Below, in pieces: positions 9,178-17,393 of a stretch of DNA of 64,000 bases (positions are counted from its first letter, which is position 1; the number at the start of each line of letters is the position of its first letter). The stretch is from CADEFX01 sp963806735 (GTDB lineage: Bacteria > Pseudomonadota > Alphaproteobacteria > Rhizobiales > Hyphomicrobiaceae). The translations under genes were made by a program, and so were the position numbers. The notes beneath the pieces are model-generated. The model saw only the letters and a program-made list of their open reading frames with translations. It was not told the origin of the DNA and made no database searches. The stretch spans positions 41,372-105,371 of the forward strand of contig CAWEBE010000082.1 of assembly GCA_963806735.1 (NCBI GenBank), read 5' to 3'.

Positions 9178-9470
9178 TTGTCGCCCCAGATCGTCGGTGG
9201 TGCAAGAACGGCCGTGCCAGGCGTGTGTCGCGGTCTGCCACCGACCTTTCGCAAAGCCTTCCAACCGCCGCCCGGCCAGAAGATCGGATATCTGCTGGCA
9301 TCCGAAGCGTACGACGTTCGCGCTGTTGCCGCTCTAATGAACCGACGACACCCCCGAGTATGGCGTGTTGCTCGGGGTGCGCCGACACTGACTGGCCACG
9401 TACTGAGGAGGACTTACCGGGGCCAAGCCTTGACCCTACTCCAGCGGGCTTAACTTGGCGTGAAGCGTAC

Positions 9471-9519
9471 GCTCCCTAACCTAGCTCCTAACCTAGCTCC
9501 CTAACCTAGGTTAGGGAGC
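9471..9519. promoter_or_regulatory. Operator array: tandem half-sites and a 24-bp perfect palindrome
   Basis: Three near-identical direct units (CTCC[C]TAACCTAG) run into a perfect 24-bp palindrome at 9496-9519 whose centre is CTAACCTAGGTTAG. The array sits between the divergent monooxygenase (start 9177) and response regulator (start 9713) genes, 194 bp from the latter. The tandem arrangement suggests cooperative binding of a regulator. Confidence 0.65.
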
Positions 9520-9712
9520 AAATCGCTGGAGGCTAATACTATTAACGATCACGCAGCACCCGCACCGCCCTCGCTAGGCGGCGTTTGGCCTCACCTCGTC
9601 AATCATGTTCATGTTGCGTGTTCGGGTTGATCGACGGCTTGGGACACAATTGGCCAACGACCAATTAGGTCATGTCCTTTGCGAATGCGCCTAGCCGCGC
9701 CGCAGGGATAAC

Positions 9713-10102
9713 ATGAACAGCACCAGCTTGGTTGGTCGCTCGATCCTCGTCGTGGAGGCCGAGCCCCTGATCTCACTCGACATCGTGCACGCATTCGAGC
9801 GCTCTGGCGCTCAGGTTACGGCGATCAGTAAGCTGTCTGATGCTGCACGGCTTGTAGAGGCGAACGGGCTTTCGGCCGCCATACTCGACCACGGCATCGG
9901 ACGCGATAACAGCTCCGCCCTTCGCATCCGTCTTAGGGAGCGCGGCATCCCATACGTCATCTACACGGGATACGACAAGGTGAAAAAAATGGTGCCCGAG
10001 GGCGAACCGCGGGTCTCTAAGCAAGCGAATCCTGACGCGCTGGTGGCGATGGTGGCGGGACTTCTGCAAGAGCGGTTGGCTGCTGAGTACCATGGTGCCT
10101 GA
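9713..10102 (+). CDS. Single-domain response regulator (REC)
   Basis: This 129-residue receiver domain has no output domain. Motifs are SILVVEAEPLIS (acidic pocket with VEAE in place of VEDE), the phosphoacceptor Asp in LSAAILDHGIG, the Thr in YVIYTGYD and the Lys in VSKQANPDA. It is the intact relative of the frameshifted gene at 5045-5414. ATG 9713 follows CGCAGGG. A strong terminator follows at 10141. Confidence 0.87.
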   Translation: MNSTSLVGRSILVVEAEPLISLDIVHAFERSGAQVTAISKLSDAARLVEANGLSAAILDHGIGRDNSSALRIRLRERGIPYVIYTGYDKVKKMVPEGEPRVSKQANPDALVAMVAGLLQERLAAEYHGA

Positions 10103-10140
10103 AATGGCGACGGCCGCCCATGTAGGCGGCCGCTTCTGCC

Positions 10141-10184
10141 GAGCGCCGGTCCCCATCCCTCCCCGGACGTACCGGCGCTCTTTT
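10141..10184 (+). terminator. Rho-independent terminator after the response regulator
   Basis: Stem GAGCGCCGGT (10141-10150) pairs with ACCGGCGCTC (10171-10180) and is followed by TTTTC. A second 8-bp hairpin (CGGCCGCC/GGCGGCCG, 10111-10132) lies just before it. Confidence 0.8.
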
Positions 10185-10190
10185 CATCTT

Positions 10191-11267
10191 TCAAACCCGC
10201 GCAATCACGTACACAGAAATAGCAACGATGGTGGCGAGGACGAACGCGAGCACGATGCCAAGGATCGTAGCTCCGCGCTCCTCGCGCTCTACGTCACGGG
10301 ACTGGCGGTCAGTGCGTTATGTGTGCCCATGCCCGAAAACCCAGACGATGGGCGGAGCGTCCCTCGCCGAACTGCTCGACGTTGTCAGCGCCAATCACGG
10401 CGAGCCTCAGCGACGTTGATGCGCGGTTCGCCTATCCCTGATGTCGTCGAGCAGTTCCCGCGCCGCCAGGGTTTCGTCGCACCGCCAAGCCACGCAACCG
10501 CGGCCCCGTCTCCCGGGCTGTCGCAGCATGCCGCGCGCCATATCATTGGCGCAACACTCGGCGCGGTCATTCTACTCGTGCTGATAGGCCTGATGCGCAG
10601 AACCTAGCGGGCGTCGAGGCACGCACAAGATTGTTTGGCTCCAGTAACGAATAAAGCTTGAGTTGGAACGTTGTTGTAGCGACCTGCACCCCGCACGCGG
10701 GTCTAATTGGACAGGCCGTCTCACCCCGCACGAGGCGGCCTTTTCCATTTCTGACCACAACATAAGCGCCGGCCTGCATGCAAACATCAAGGCTCTCTCC
10801 TGTTTGTGATCAGCGCGCTCGTGCCTTGAGAAAGGTCATCCCTGGCGGGAACGGCTTTGCCTCAAAAAGGGGCCGGCCAATCTGCGTCGCTGTCCCCAGG
10901 TTGAAGCAGAATGGGGAGCAATAGCGCTTGTCCTCATACCGTCAAGGCGGCCAGAACGCAAACCACAACCTTTCGGCGCCACCGTGAAAGTCAGTGACGT
11001 TTACACAGCATACAAGCGGTGTTGCTTCGATGTTGGCGAGGTGCCCGCCTCAACTAGGCACTTCTCAACCTCCGTGCTTGCGGTAGGAAACGGCGCCCCA
11101 CACACAGCCCAGCGCGGTCTTAGTCTTTGGCTGGGACTCTCCCCGCGAGAGATGCTGCGCAACGCCGTTTCCCGAGCCCTGCATCGCACGCCCCGCAGCT
11201 CTGCGCACTGATGCAGATCAGTTGGACGGTTTGTAACGACCCCAGCGCAGCAGCAAGTCTTTACTTC
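10191..11267. other. Gap with two start-less coding remnants on the minus strand
   Basis: On the minus strand, 10191-10316 encodes 41 residues ending in a clear membrane helix (ILGIVLAFVLATIVAISVYV) but is bounded upstream by TAA and has no start codon. Positions 10810-10941 encode 43 residues (YCSPFCFNLGTATQIGRPLF, then PFPPGMTFLKARAR), likewise without a start. Both look like decayed small genes. Nothing convincing was seen in the rest. Confidence 0.4.
10713..10745 (+). terminator. Possible Rho-independent terminator
   Basis: AGGCCG (10713-10718) pairs with CGGCCT (10736-10741), followed by TTTCC. The loop is long, and no plus-strand gene is recognised directly upstream. Confidence 0.45.
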
Positions 11268-11336
11268 ATGGCCTACTACCTGCTCTTGCTCTCATTGCTG
11301 ATGGTGTTTGGCTTCGTTCTCACTACCCAGCTCTGA
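11268..11336 (+). CDS. Possible 22-residue membrane miniprotein
   Basis: An ATG-to-TGA frame encodes one hydrophobic helix (MAYYLLLLSLLMVFGFVLTT). There is no good ribosome-binding site, so it may be chance. It is listed because no gene covers this gap and the helix is compact. Confidence 0.25.
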   Translation: MAYYLLLLSLLMVFGFVLTTQL

Positions 11337-11405
11337 ATGTGGAACTTCCACCCGCGAAGCGCGTTGTGATTGTGGCGGCGGCGCACGCCCATAGGAAAGT
11401 GCACA

Positions 11406-11660
11406 ATGTACCAAGCTCATTGCCTCATTGAGGCCGAGCACTTCACTCCGCAGATTACGGCCCAACTGCTCAATATCTTTGATGCCGCATGGGCCGGCTG
11501 CAAGACCAAGAATGTTCATGCCGCCTGCACCGTTGCCGCCGCGTTGTGTGCGTTGGCGAGGGCCGGTCAGAACTCACCGGATCGTCTTAGCCGATACGCA
11601 AAGTCTGTCGCCGCTGACCCAAAGAAGTACAGACCGAAGCTGACCGATTTTGCTGGGTGA
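11406..11660 (+). CDS. Small conserved-looking hypothetical protein
   Basis: This is an 84-residue protein. The start ATG 11406 is preceded by AGGAAAG. It contains LLNIFDAAWAGC and an alanine-rich helix ending ALARAGQNSPDRLSRYA. The FDAAW segment recalls the protein at 4786-5052, and the two may belong to one family of small helical proteins. Function is unknown. Confidence 0.55.
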   Translation: MYQAHCLIEAEHFTPQITAQLLNIFDAAWAGCKTKNVHAACTVAAALCALARAGQNSPDRLSRYAKSVAADPKKYRPKLTDFAG

Positions 11661-11711
11661 TACGTGCGTTGCCGCAGCGAGAATAGCGGCGCTTTTCCGC
11701 GGACACCAACA

Positions 11712-11978
11712 ATGCAGAACGAGTCAAGGAAATCACGTCAACTGGACGCGGCACTCGAGATGACATTCCCCGCCAGCGATCCGCCTGCGATCGGGGAGCC
11801 AACGGGCACAGAGCCACCGCGCCGCCCCGTCGACCGTCGAACACCGCGGATCACCAAAGCGCAGATAGAGGCGGCTCAGGGCAGAAGGCATCGACCGCAG
11901 AAACAGGGCGGTAGGCCGGACCCGGACGCACCTCTAGAGCCGGTACCGAATGTCAAAGGCAAGAACCGGTCTCGTTGA
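11712..11978 (+). CDS. Small hypothetical protein with MTFPASDPPA motif
   Basis: This is an 88-residue, charged, probably disordered protein. The segment LDAALEMTFPASDPPAIGEP is a recurring motif of short rhizobial proteins of unknown function, followed here by a basic tail. ATG 11712 is chosen because the motif lies close behind it. The ribosome-binding site is weak. Confidence 0.65.
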   Translation: MQNESRKSRQLDAALEMTFPASDPPAIGEPTGTEPPRRPVDRRTPRITKAQIEAAQGRRHRPQKQGGRPDPDAPLEPVPNVKGKNRSR

Positions 11979-12488
11979 AGCCAGCACACAAAATGGCCAT
12001 GGGGCGAAGGCGTTCTTGATCGCGTGGTAGCAGCCGCACGAAATCTGCCCCAAGCCTGGCCGGTTGGTGACGGCAATTGTGTGGTGCGTGGTCACAAGGA
12101 TCTGGCGCCGCCTGCAAGCTACGCGCACGACCTTGTTGACGGCGGACCGGAAAGGATCACGGGCAATTGAAGCAATTCCGGAGTTAAGGGAGCATCGTGA
12201 CGACGACCAAGTCTGACCGCCTAATGCAGCGAACCGCGGCCTGCCGTCCGTTCCTCGCGCAGTAGTTGCTCGACAAACCCCCGAAGCTCCTTCTCCGTCA
12301 GGAGTCTGACGTCGAACCATCTGGAGCCAATCGAAATGACAACGATGCTCGATCACGACGCGCCGTAGGTCGATCTGATGTGCTTGGCCTCACGGCGCGT
12401 GATCTGGGTGGCATTGAAGTAGCGCACTATTGAGCCATACCACTTTTACACTGTGTCGGTTATCGCTGTTCGTTACATATTCCTTCGA
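11979..12488. other. Stretch without a recognised gene
   Basis: No gene with a start was recognised. On the minus strand around 12230-12340 a short frame (WFDVRLLTEKELRGFVEQLL) looks coding but has no start codon, so it may be a remnant. Confidence 0.35.
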
Positions 12489-12725
12489 TCAACCCGACGG
12501 GCGGCGGGTGCCACACAAGCGCAACGCATCCTCTTGCATCATTGCTTTCGAGATCGCTTGAAACATGTAGAACTCTAAATCAGCGTCTATTGCTTCCTCG
12601 ACGTCTTCGCGTTCGAGACCCAGCATTGCACCGTCATTCAAGAGCCGCGCCGCGAGCTTTGAAGCTTCTGAATGCCGAAATTTGGATGCGACTGGCTGCG
12701 CATGCTCGTTGGCCCAAACGACCAC
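12489..12725 (-). CDS. DUF768-like small protein
   Basis: This is a 78-residue protein from GTG 12725. The middle (AARLLNDGAMLGLEREDVEE followed by an acidic helix ending FYMFQAISKAM) matches the same pattern as the protein at 1640-1849: a helix, G-[IL]-x-x-[ED]-D-[IV], then a terminal helix. This suggests a second DUF768-type member. The N-terminal FLxxW part is not obvious, so the relationship is moderate. Confidence 0.5.
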   Translation of the reverse strand: MVVWANEHAQPVASKFRHSEASKLAARLLNDGAMLGLEREDVEEAIDADLEFYMFQAISKAMMQEDALRLCGTRRPSG

Positions 12726-12898
12726 AAATCTGTTCGTATGAACGTTTATACCTGCACCTCATTTTGTTACATGCCGCTACCGATTTGCTGTGGTCACCTT
12801 CCAGCCCGACCCCGCCCATGAATCTGAAGATGCAGGGCGCTGGCGAGCGCTCGAATAGGGCTCAACTCACCTTTGCAAGGTAAAACTCCTCTAGGAGC

Positions 12899-13234
12899 TT
12901 ATTTGGAAGCGGTCCTCTCCACTTTTCCTTCGAGCAACTTTCCGCATGCCCGCCAGAACGTTAAATCGGTCTTGTATGTCCCCATTGTTTTCAGATGGTC
13001 ACGAACCACGTCATCATAATCTGTGAAGCGCTTGACCTTGAGTTCAGCGACCGCAGCTGGATTGGCCAGAACCGCCTCTACACACAGTGGCATGAGCGCA
13101 TTCGTGACCGCTTCGGATGCGAAGGTGTTCGCTCCGCCGGCCGTATACCAGCCGGCACCAAAGGGAAGCGCGAAGAGCATGATGATGGCTCCCACACCTG
13201 CGCCGACCGCGCGATGCTTCCATTTCTCTTCCAT
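12899..13234 (-). CDS. Small membrane-anchored hypothetical protein, paralogue A
   Basis: This is a 111-residue protein with an N-terminal membrane helix (VGAGVGAIIMLFALPFGAGW), a middle VTNALMPLCVEAVL and a C-terminal WRACGKLLE. It matches the protein at 26856-27206 in order: glycine-rich helix, A..AV..AL.P.CV, then C..LL. The two are paralogues of unknown function, and both have the TACTTTCCGA motif upstream (here 73 bp away). ATG 13234 is preceded by GGAAAGGTC. Confidence 0.7.
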   Translation of the reverse strand: MEEKWKHRAVGAGVGAIIMLFALPFGAGWYTAGGANTFASEAVTNALMPLCVEAVLANPAAVAELKVKRFTDYDDVVRDHLKTMGTYKTDLTFWRACGKLLEGKVERTASK

Positions 13235-13306
13235 GACATGACCTTTCCGTAGATTGCTAACGAAAGTGCCTCCGCTATTGGGCACGATGCTGGTGTCGAG
13301 CCAAGG

Positions 13307-13322
13307 TTCGGAAAGTACCCAT
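13307..13322 (-). promoter_or_regulatory. TACTTTCCGA motif, copy 1
   Basis: On the minus strand the copy reads ATGGGTACTTTCCGAA. It lies 73 bp upstream of the membrane protein gene starting at 13234. It is one of nine similarly oriented copies in the island. Confidence 0.55.
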
Positions 13323-13560
13323 GTCGTTGTGTGCGCTGTGTGCCAATAGCTCGATACAGGCGCGGGAGCACTGCCGAGCCATTGTTGTAACTTTACGTGG
13401 CTGGACCGTATGGCAATTAAAGCGCGGGACTATCACGCGGAAACTTGTGCGGTTAGCGGTGCACCACGCAGCAACAGAATGGCCGACGAAATCGGCGCAC
13501 CACGAACATGAGGTGAACAAACTTGGTCCCACTTCATCTTAGCCCCACAAGGAGAGCGCC

Positions 13561-13769
13561 ATGGCCCAGAGTTCACAAACGCGGGGATCGGATCCCGTCA
13601 CCGATCTGAAGCACAAGGCTGCAGATCAGTTCAACAAGGTAGCTGGCCAGGCCGAGGACATGCTCAGCCGCGTCACCGAACAGGGCGCGAGGCCACCAAG
13701 TGAGTGGGCGAGGTCGCCGGCAACTTCAAGGGTGCGGAGCCGTCATTTATCGTATTCCGCAAGCGGTGA
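13561..13769 (+). pseudogene. DUF883/CsbD-like small stress protein, frameshifted
   Basis: The first 44 codons read as a helical protein (DLKHKAADQFNKVAGQAEDM, LSRVTEQG). The expected continuation REATK then VGEVAGNFKGAE lies in another frame and contains a TGA. The architecture resembles the soluble helix of DUF883 or CsbD-type stress proteins. The membrane-anchor end is missing. AAGGAGAG precedes ATG 13561. The gene is probably inactive. Confidence 0.5.
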
Positions 13770-13923
13770 TCCTGAGTAAGGCTGTCGACTAAAGTCGGCG
13801 TAGTGTAAGCGAGCCACGTTCGCGCTGGCTCGGCTCTGGCCAAGTATTTTGCGCTGGCCAGCGCTCTCCGATTATTGAGTTGCCATCAGATGCCGACATC
13901 GGATTGCTCGATATCGTGCGACA

Positions 13924-14166
13924 TTACAGCTGACGGCGCGACCAGCTAGGGCGTGACGATCGGCCATTGAGCAACGGTTTCGCATCGCTGCCCGTAACGG
14001 TGATTGTGCTGTCCCGGCCCACGGCGCCTAACTTAGCACGCCGCCTTTCCGCATCATTAACGGCTTGCCGTTGTGAAATGAACAAGCCTACGCACTCGCG
14101 ACCTGCGCGCAACGACCAACCATAGTCAGTCGGCTCGATATGGAAATCGGTTTTCCTCGCTGTCAT
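13924..14166 (-). CDS. Small hypothetical protein, coupled pair (second gene)
   Basis: This is an 80-residue protein with YGWSLRAGRECVGLFISQRQ, then AVNDAERRRAKLG and STITVTGSDAK. That layout (W-x-[VL]-R, a helix with A..A, a closing strand) resembles small DUF2188-like proteins, but I would not assign the family. Its ATG 14166 overlaps the preceding gene's stop as ATGA, so the two are translationally coupled. Confidence 0.55.
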   Translation of the reverse strand: MTARKTDFHIEPTDYGWSLRAGRECVGLFISQRQAVNDAERRRAKLGAVGRDSTITVTGSDAKPLLNGRSSRPSWSRRQL

Positions 14167-14384
14167 CGCAATCGCACTTCACCCGCAGCGAGGTCGTTCC
14201 TCGGGGATAGGGGACCGATCGTCTCAACGATTGCTCCCGCATCCGCACCTGTCGCTGCGCGGGCCGCAGCAATAGCCCCTGCTGCATCCGCAATCGCAAT
14301 ATCGCATGTGTGTAGTATCGGCGACCCGCCACCAGGGCGTAGCATGGTGACCCGCATATTCCAGCCTGATACCGTCTCTGCCAT
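14163..14384 (-). CDS. Small hypothetical protein, coupled pair (first gene)
   Basis: This is a 73-residue protein from ATG 14384. It has GWNMRVTML, then the strand-helix pattern TCDIAIADAAGAIAAARAAT and GAIVETIGPLS. I recognise this as a type of small rhizobial conserved protein whose function is unknown. The 4-bp ATGA overlap with the next gene (stop 14163-14165) supports both being real. Confidence 0.55.
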   Translation of the reverse strand: MAETVSGWNMRVTMLRPGGGSPILHTCDIAIADAAGAIAAARAATGADAGAIVETIGPLSPRNDLAAGEVRLR

Positions 14385-14668
14385 TGCTCTCATATGGGGA
14401 CGCTTCCGAGGAATACCCAGCTCTATGTTTGAGAGTGGCCAGTGGCATCTCGAAGGGTGAACTTTGTCGGCCGAGTTAAGCGCTCGTTATGCGCTAGGAT
14501 TTTTGGAGCGTGCAGCAACTAGGGCGGTGGACCGAGCCATAGCGCTTACGACCAACGCGGTTCTTTGGCGATCTGCGGCCGGCAGCAGGCACTACTCCAA
14601 TGCCTAGTAGCGCCCCCTGCTGCACCGCCGGTGGCCAGACAAATGCCACGGCGTCCCGCAGGGGCAAA

Positions 14669-14788
14669 ATGGAGGTCGCAGCGCGGCCAATCCCTTCCGA
14701 TCCCAAGAACTACGAGCGGTACCTTGCTCTTGCTCGCGACGCAGCACAGCGCGGTGACCTTGTAGAAGCCAAAAACCTCTATCAGTAG
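14669..14788 (+). CDS. Short DUF4167-like helical peptide, probably truncated
   Basis: The frame encodes NYERYLALARDAAQRGDLVE then AKNLYQ, which is the C-terminal helical repeat of DUF4167 proteins. It stops at a TAG where relatives continue with a histidine/tyrosine-rich end (AEHYFR). CAGGGGCAAA precedes ATG 14669. It may be a nonsense-truncated small gene. Confidence 0.45.
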   Translation: MEVAARPIPSDPKNYERYLALARDAAQRGDLVEAKNLYQ

Positions 14789-14870
14789 GCAGATGCCTGA
14801 CAGGGCTGGCGTAGATAAGTAGCTCGCCGCTTTGTCGTCAGCCAGCGCGGATCGTTCGGTTGCGTTCGCG

Positions 14871-15176
14871 CTACCTTACGCGAATGCCTTGGACGCCCCG
14901 CGCCTGTCTATCGCTGGAGCGCTTTTTTAGACATGCAAGAGCGCGTTTTACATTCACGAGCGCGTTGATGTTATGGCCGCAAGGTACAACGGTGTTGAGG
15001 AAGCTGAGGCGGTCAATGAGTACGCTTAGAAGCTCCTCGTTTGTTGTGCCGTCGCATGTTTCGACAAGCCCGGCACCCGGTGCGGCTTGCATCTCAACAA
15101 ACTGGACCTGTTGTTTGACGCCGTCGGCCCTATGGCTGTCGAGCGTGTACTTGTGACCTGGGACAACGATATGCAT
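14871..15176 (-). CDS. Acb2/Tad1-like domain protein (putative anti-CBASS/anti-Thoeris sponge)
   Basis: This is a 101-residue protein. Residues about 43-101 follow the Acb2/Tad1 hairpin pattern: DGTTNEELLSVLIDRLSFLN, then PCGHN, a helix with VKRALACL, and KKRSSDRQARGVQG. Phage proteins of this family bind cyclic oligonucleotides or cyclic ADP-ribose derivatives and so block CBASS or Thoeris defence. The first 40 residues (KYTLDSHRADG, VQFVEMQAAPGAG) match the short beta extension seen before this domain in many homologues. ATG 15176 is preferred to GTG 15191. The family call is from recalled pattern. Activity is inference. Confidence 0.7.
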   Translation of the reverse strand: MHIVVPGHKYTLDSHRADGVKQQVQFVEMQAAPGAGLVETCDGTTNEELLSVLIDRLSFLNTVVPCGHNINALVNVKRALACLKKRSSDRQARGVQGIRVR

Positions 15177-15492
15177 CGGAGACCATAGCACCCTTTGGTG
15201 CGTAGACGCAGTTCTTCACAGTCGCGGCAGCGGAAGATGTGATCCCTAAGAACATCTTGCGCCTGCTATCGCAGCAAGTTTGCAAGCGTGACATGTCGTA
15301 TCTCCAATCACGCTTTCGAAGTGGCGGATACGACGAGTGGCAATTCTTCGCGATCTGCTCTAGTGCCAATCTGCACGATGGCTTTCAGCTGACGGTTCGT
15401 CAAACCTACGACCGTCCCGCTCCTGAACCCCTTCGCCGGCTAGGCGCCATCCTGTAGAAGCATCTAAGGCCACATCGTTGACGGGGGGCAAA

Positions 15493-15508
15493 CTCGGAAA
15501 CTACCTAG
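15493..15508 (-). promoter_or_regulatory. TACTTTCCGA motif, copy 2 (variant)
   Basis: On the minus strand the copy reads CTAGGTAGTTTCCGAG. The nearest downstream minus-strand gene is the Acb2-like gene, 317 bp away. Confidence 0.45.
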
Positions 15509-15523
15509 TTGGCCGCTGTCAGC

Positions 15524-15738
15524 ATGGGAGCCGTTTCTCGGAGCCCAAAGACGACCAGTGCAAATTGCCCGATTACGGCAGAGCTCATCAGCGACTATGC
15601 CGCCGGTAGGCTCGACCCCGAGGATGTGCGGGCGATGAGGCAATCGCGACCGCGGTCGCGGCTGGCCGCAAGGTCAATTGGAGAATGACCATATCTCTTG
15701 CGAGGCCTGTGGAGGAGGGAGCTGCAATCACGCGCTAG
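15524..15738 (+). pseudogene. Small conserved protein, one frameshift
   Basis: Starting at ATG 15524 the frame gives CPITAELISDYAAGRLDPED, then VRA. The expected continuation DEAIATAVAAGRKVNWRMTI is one frame away, beginning at about 15632, and runs to TAG 15736-15738. The joined product resembles short anti-sigma-like or hypothetical proteins (ISDYAxGRLxPED..A). Function is unknown. It is inactivated unless the frameshift is an error. Confidence 0.5.
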
Positions 15739-15800
15739 AGACGCATGAAATGGGGGGCGGGTCAGCCCATCCCGCTCTGCGTCTTCGCCGATCGCGACGG

Positions 15801-16106
15801 TCAAGCTGAAGATTCATGCCTATGTTGAGCGCCGCGGAGAATAGGATTGTCGGCCCGATCCCTCGTCAGGGCAGCCTCGAGTTCAACGGGGTCAATGGTC
15901 ATCACCCGCCTTTTTAAGCTGGTGGTGCCGACGCTAGGCAGCTCAATCGTCGTCGAAACGCGGCGATAGGCGAGCAACGACAAGTTTTCGATACTCACAT
16001 CAACCGTTTGGACCCGGTAAGTACCAGCGGGTTGGATTCCATCAATGTCCGCAAGGGAGAAGGGCTGCATGAATGTCACCGACATGCGCGTTGTCCGTCC
16101 TGCCAT
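15801..16106 (-). CDS. Conserved hypothetical protein
   Basis: This is a 101-residue soluble protein. Blocks MSVTFMQPFSLADIDGIQPA, GTYRVQTVDVSIENLS and LAYRRVSTTIELP look like a compact beta protein that I recall as conserved in Bradyrhizobium-type genomes, with no known function. ATG 16106 begins MAGRTTRMS. A TACATTCCGA motif lies 163 bp upstream. Confidence 0.72.
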   Translation of the reverse strand: MAGRTTRMSVTFMQPFSLADIDGIQPAGTYRVQTVDVSIENLSLLAYRRVSTTIELPSVGTTSLKRRVMTIDPVELEAALTRDRADNPILRGAQHRHESSA

Positions 16107-16268
16107 GTCGCTGTTCCAGTAGGATCTGCTTGAGTTCGTATGGCAGACCGATACCCGCTTTGAAGACTTGGATGGGCACGGATCTGACAGTGAAGCGACT
16201 GAATTGCGGCGTGAAGAGGCGACCGTCGCACCGTAAGCATTAGCCGGTAACGGAAAGGCGAAGGCAGC

Positions 16269-16283
16269 CTCGGAATGTACTCA
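16269..16283 (-). promoter_or_regulatory. TACTTTCCGA motif, copy 3 (variant TACATTCCGA)
   Basis: On the minus strand the copy reads TGAGTACATTCCGAG. It lies at the end of the 16281-16607 gene and 163 bp upstream of the gene starting at 16106. Confidence 0.45.
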
Positions 16284-16607
16284 GATTGGGGGCTGCGTCA
16301 CTGCAAGCGGAATACAATCCCGAAGGGCCATTGCGGCTTCTGGTGGTTGCCGCCGGACTTGCTTTGCTAGCCAGCGAACCGCCGGTCTGGAGGTGGTCCT
16401 TGCCTGCGGCTCAGAGAATTCGTTCCGATATGCCTTCAGTTTCGCTAGACCGGTTAGCATCTGTGCAAGCTGGACGCGCGCCCTCTTCGCTTGGTCTCCA
16501 TTAGGCGCGAGGGAGATGGCTTGGATGCAGTGGTGCTCGACGTGCAATTCGCTGCGGGCAATGATTCGATCCAGCTGCTCTCGCATCATCACTTCACTGG
16601 CCGACAT
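16281..16607 (-). CDS. Conserved hypothetical helical protein
   Basis: This is a 108-residue, mostly helical protein from ATG 16607 (MSASEVMMREQLDRII). It contains SELHVEHHCIQAISLAPNG and a basic helix ARVQLAQMLTGLAKL. The layout is that of small soluble proteins common in rhizobial accessory regions. Function is unknown. A longer start at 16643 is possible. Confidence 0.62.
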   Translation of the reverse strand: MSASEVMMREQLDRIIARSELHVEHHCIQAISLAPNGDQAKRARVQLAQMLTGLAKLKAYRNEFSEPQARTTSRPAVRWLAKQVRRQPPEAAMALRDCIPLAVTQPPI

Positions 16608-16828
16608 GCTGATCCCCCCATTGCGCCAACTTTCGAGACCCACCAGCGCGCTCGTAGCTACGCCGTCGCAAGTGCTGACGATAACTGCAGCCGGGATGTC
16701 GAACGTCCACCTGACGCCTCAGGTCCGACTCTGGACGACAGGGCGGTGTTCGATTGCTGTCTAAACCTCATCGAATTTCCTCTTACCGCACACAACTCCT
16801 GGAGTGCGATGCTTTGTGCTGCTGAAAG

Positions 16829-16864
16829 GCAAAGAACGAAGCCCCAAATAGAGCCGGGGCTTCG
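16829..16864 (-). terminator. Rho-independent terminator of the 16878-17393 gene
   Basis: GAAGCCCC (16839-16846) pairs with GGGGCTTC (16857-16864). Read on the minus strand, the hairpin is followed by GTTCTTTG, directly after the stop of the secreted protein gene. Confidence 0.75.
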
Positions 16865-16877
16865 TGATTAACGTTTC

Positions 16878-17393
16878 TCAATCCAGCTCGCGGCACTGGC
16901 GATAGCGCTGCCACCAGTAGCGACTGCCGGTGGCGTTGGCCTTGCGTCTTAGCCACGAACAGTCGCCGTGATAGTAACCGTCGTAGAAAAAGAACTCAGC
17001 TCCCGGACCCCAGGAGTACCGAACACCGCGATGGCGATCACTGCCTTGCCATCCAGCGACACCAGTCTTGCGGTTCCGGTTAGTGCCGTCGCGAGCGGTG
17101 CGGTCGGCGCCGTTCACGGCCGAACTCTTCCTGTGTTCACTGCTTTTGACGCGCGGTAAGCTCTGGCCCCGGTCGCTTGGGCTTACCCGTGCGGAAGGCG
17201 CATCCTTCGCGCGGTCATTGCCTCTTGCACTGTCGCCACCACGTTGGCGCTCACCGCCTTTCTGCTCAAATTGCACCAGCTGAAAATTCTTCTGAGCGAT
17301 GTAATCGGGCAGCGAAAGTGCCTGTACGGTAAGTGGAGCGCCGGCGATCGCCAGCGCCGCTGTCAGGGTTCCAGTTCTCCAGAATGGCCTCAT
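16878..17393 (-). CDS. Secreted hypothetical protein
   Basis: This is a 171-residue protein with a Sec signal peptide (charged start, then LTAALAIAGAPLTVQALS). A long Arg/Gly/Ser-rich, probably disordered middle follows. The aromatic C-terminal part has GPGAEFFFYDGYYHGDCSWL, then a W/R/Y-rich end with a second Cys that could pair with the first. The C-terminal pattern is common in small rhizobial secreted proteins of unknown function. Motif copy 4 is 136 bp upstream and a terminator follows. Confidence 0.7.
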   Translation of the reverse strand: MRPFWRTGTLTAALAIAGAPLTVQALSLPDYIAQKNFQLVQFEQKGGERQRGGDSARGNDRAKDAPSARVSPSDRGQSLPRVKSSEHRKSSAVNGADRTARDGTNRNRKTGVAGWQGSDRHRGVRYSWGPGAEFFFYDGYYHGDCSWLRRKANATGSRYWWQRYRQCRELD

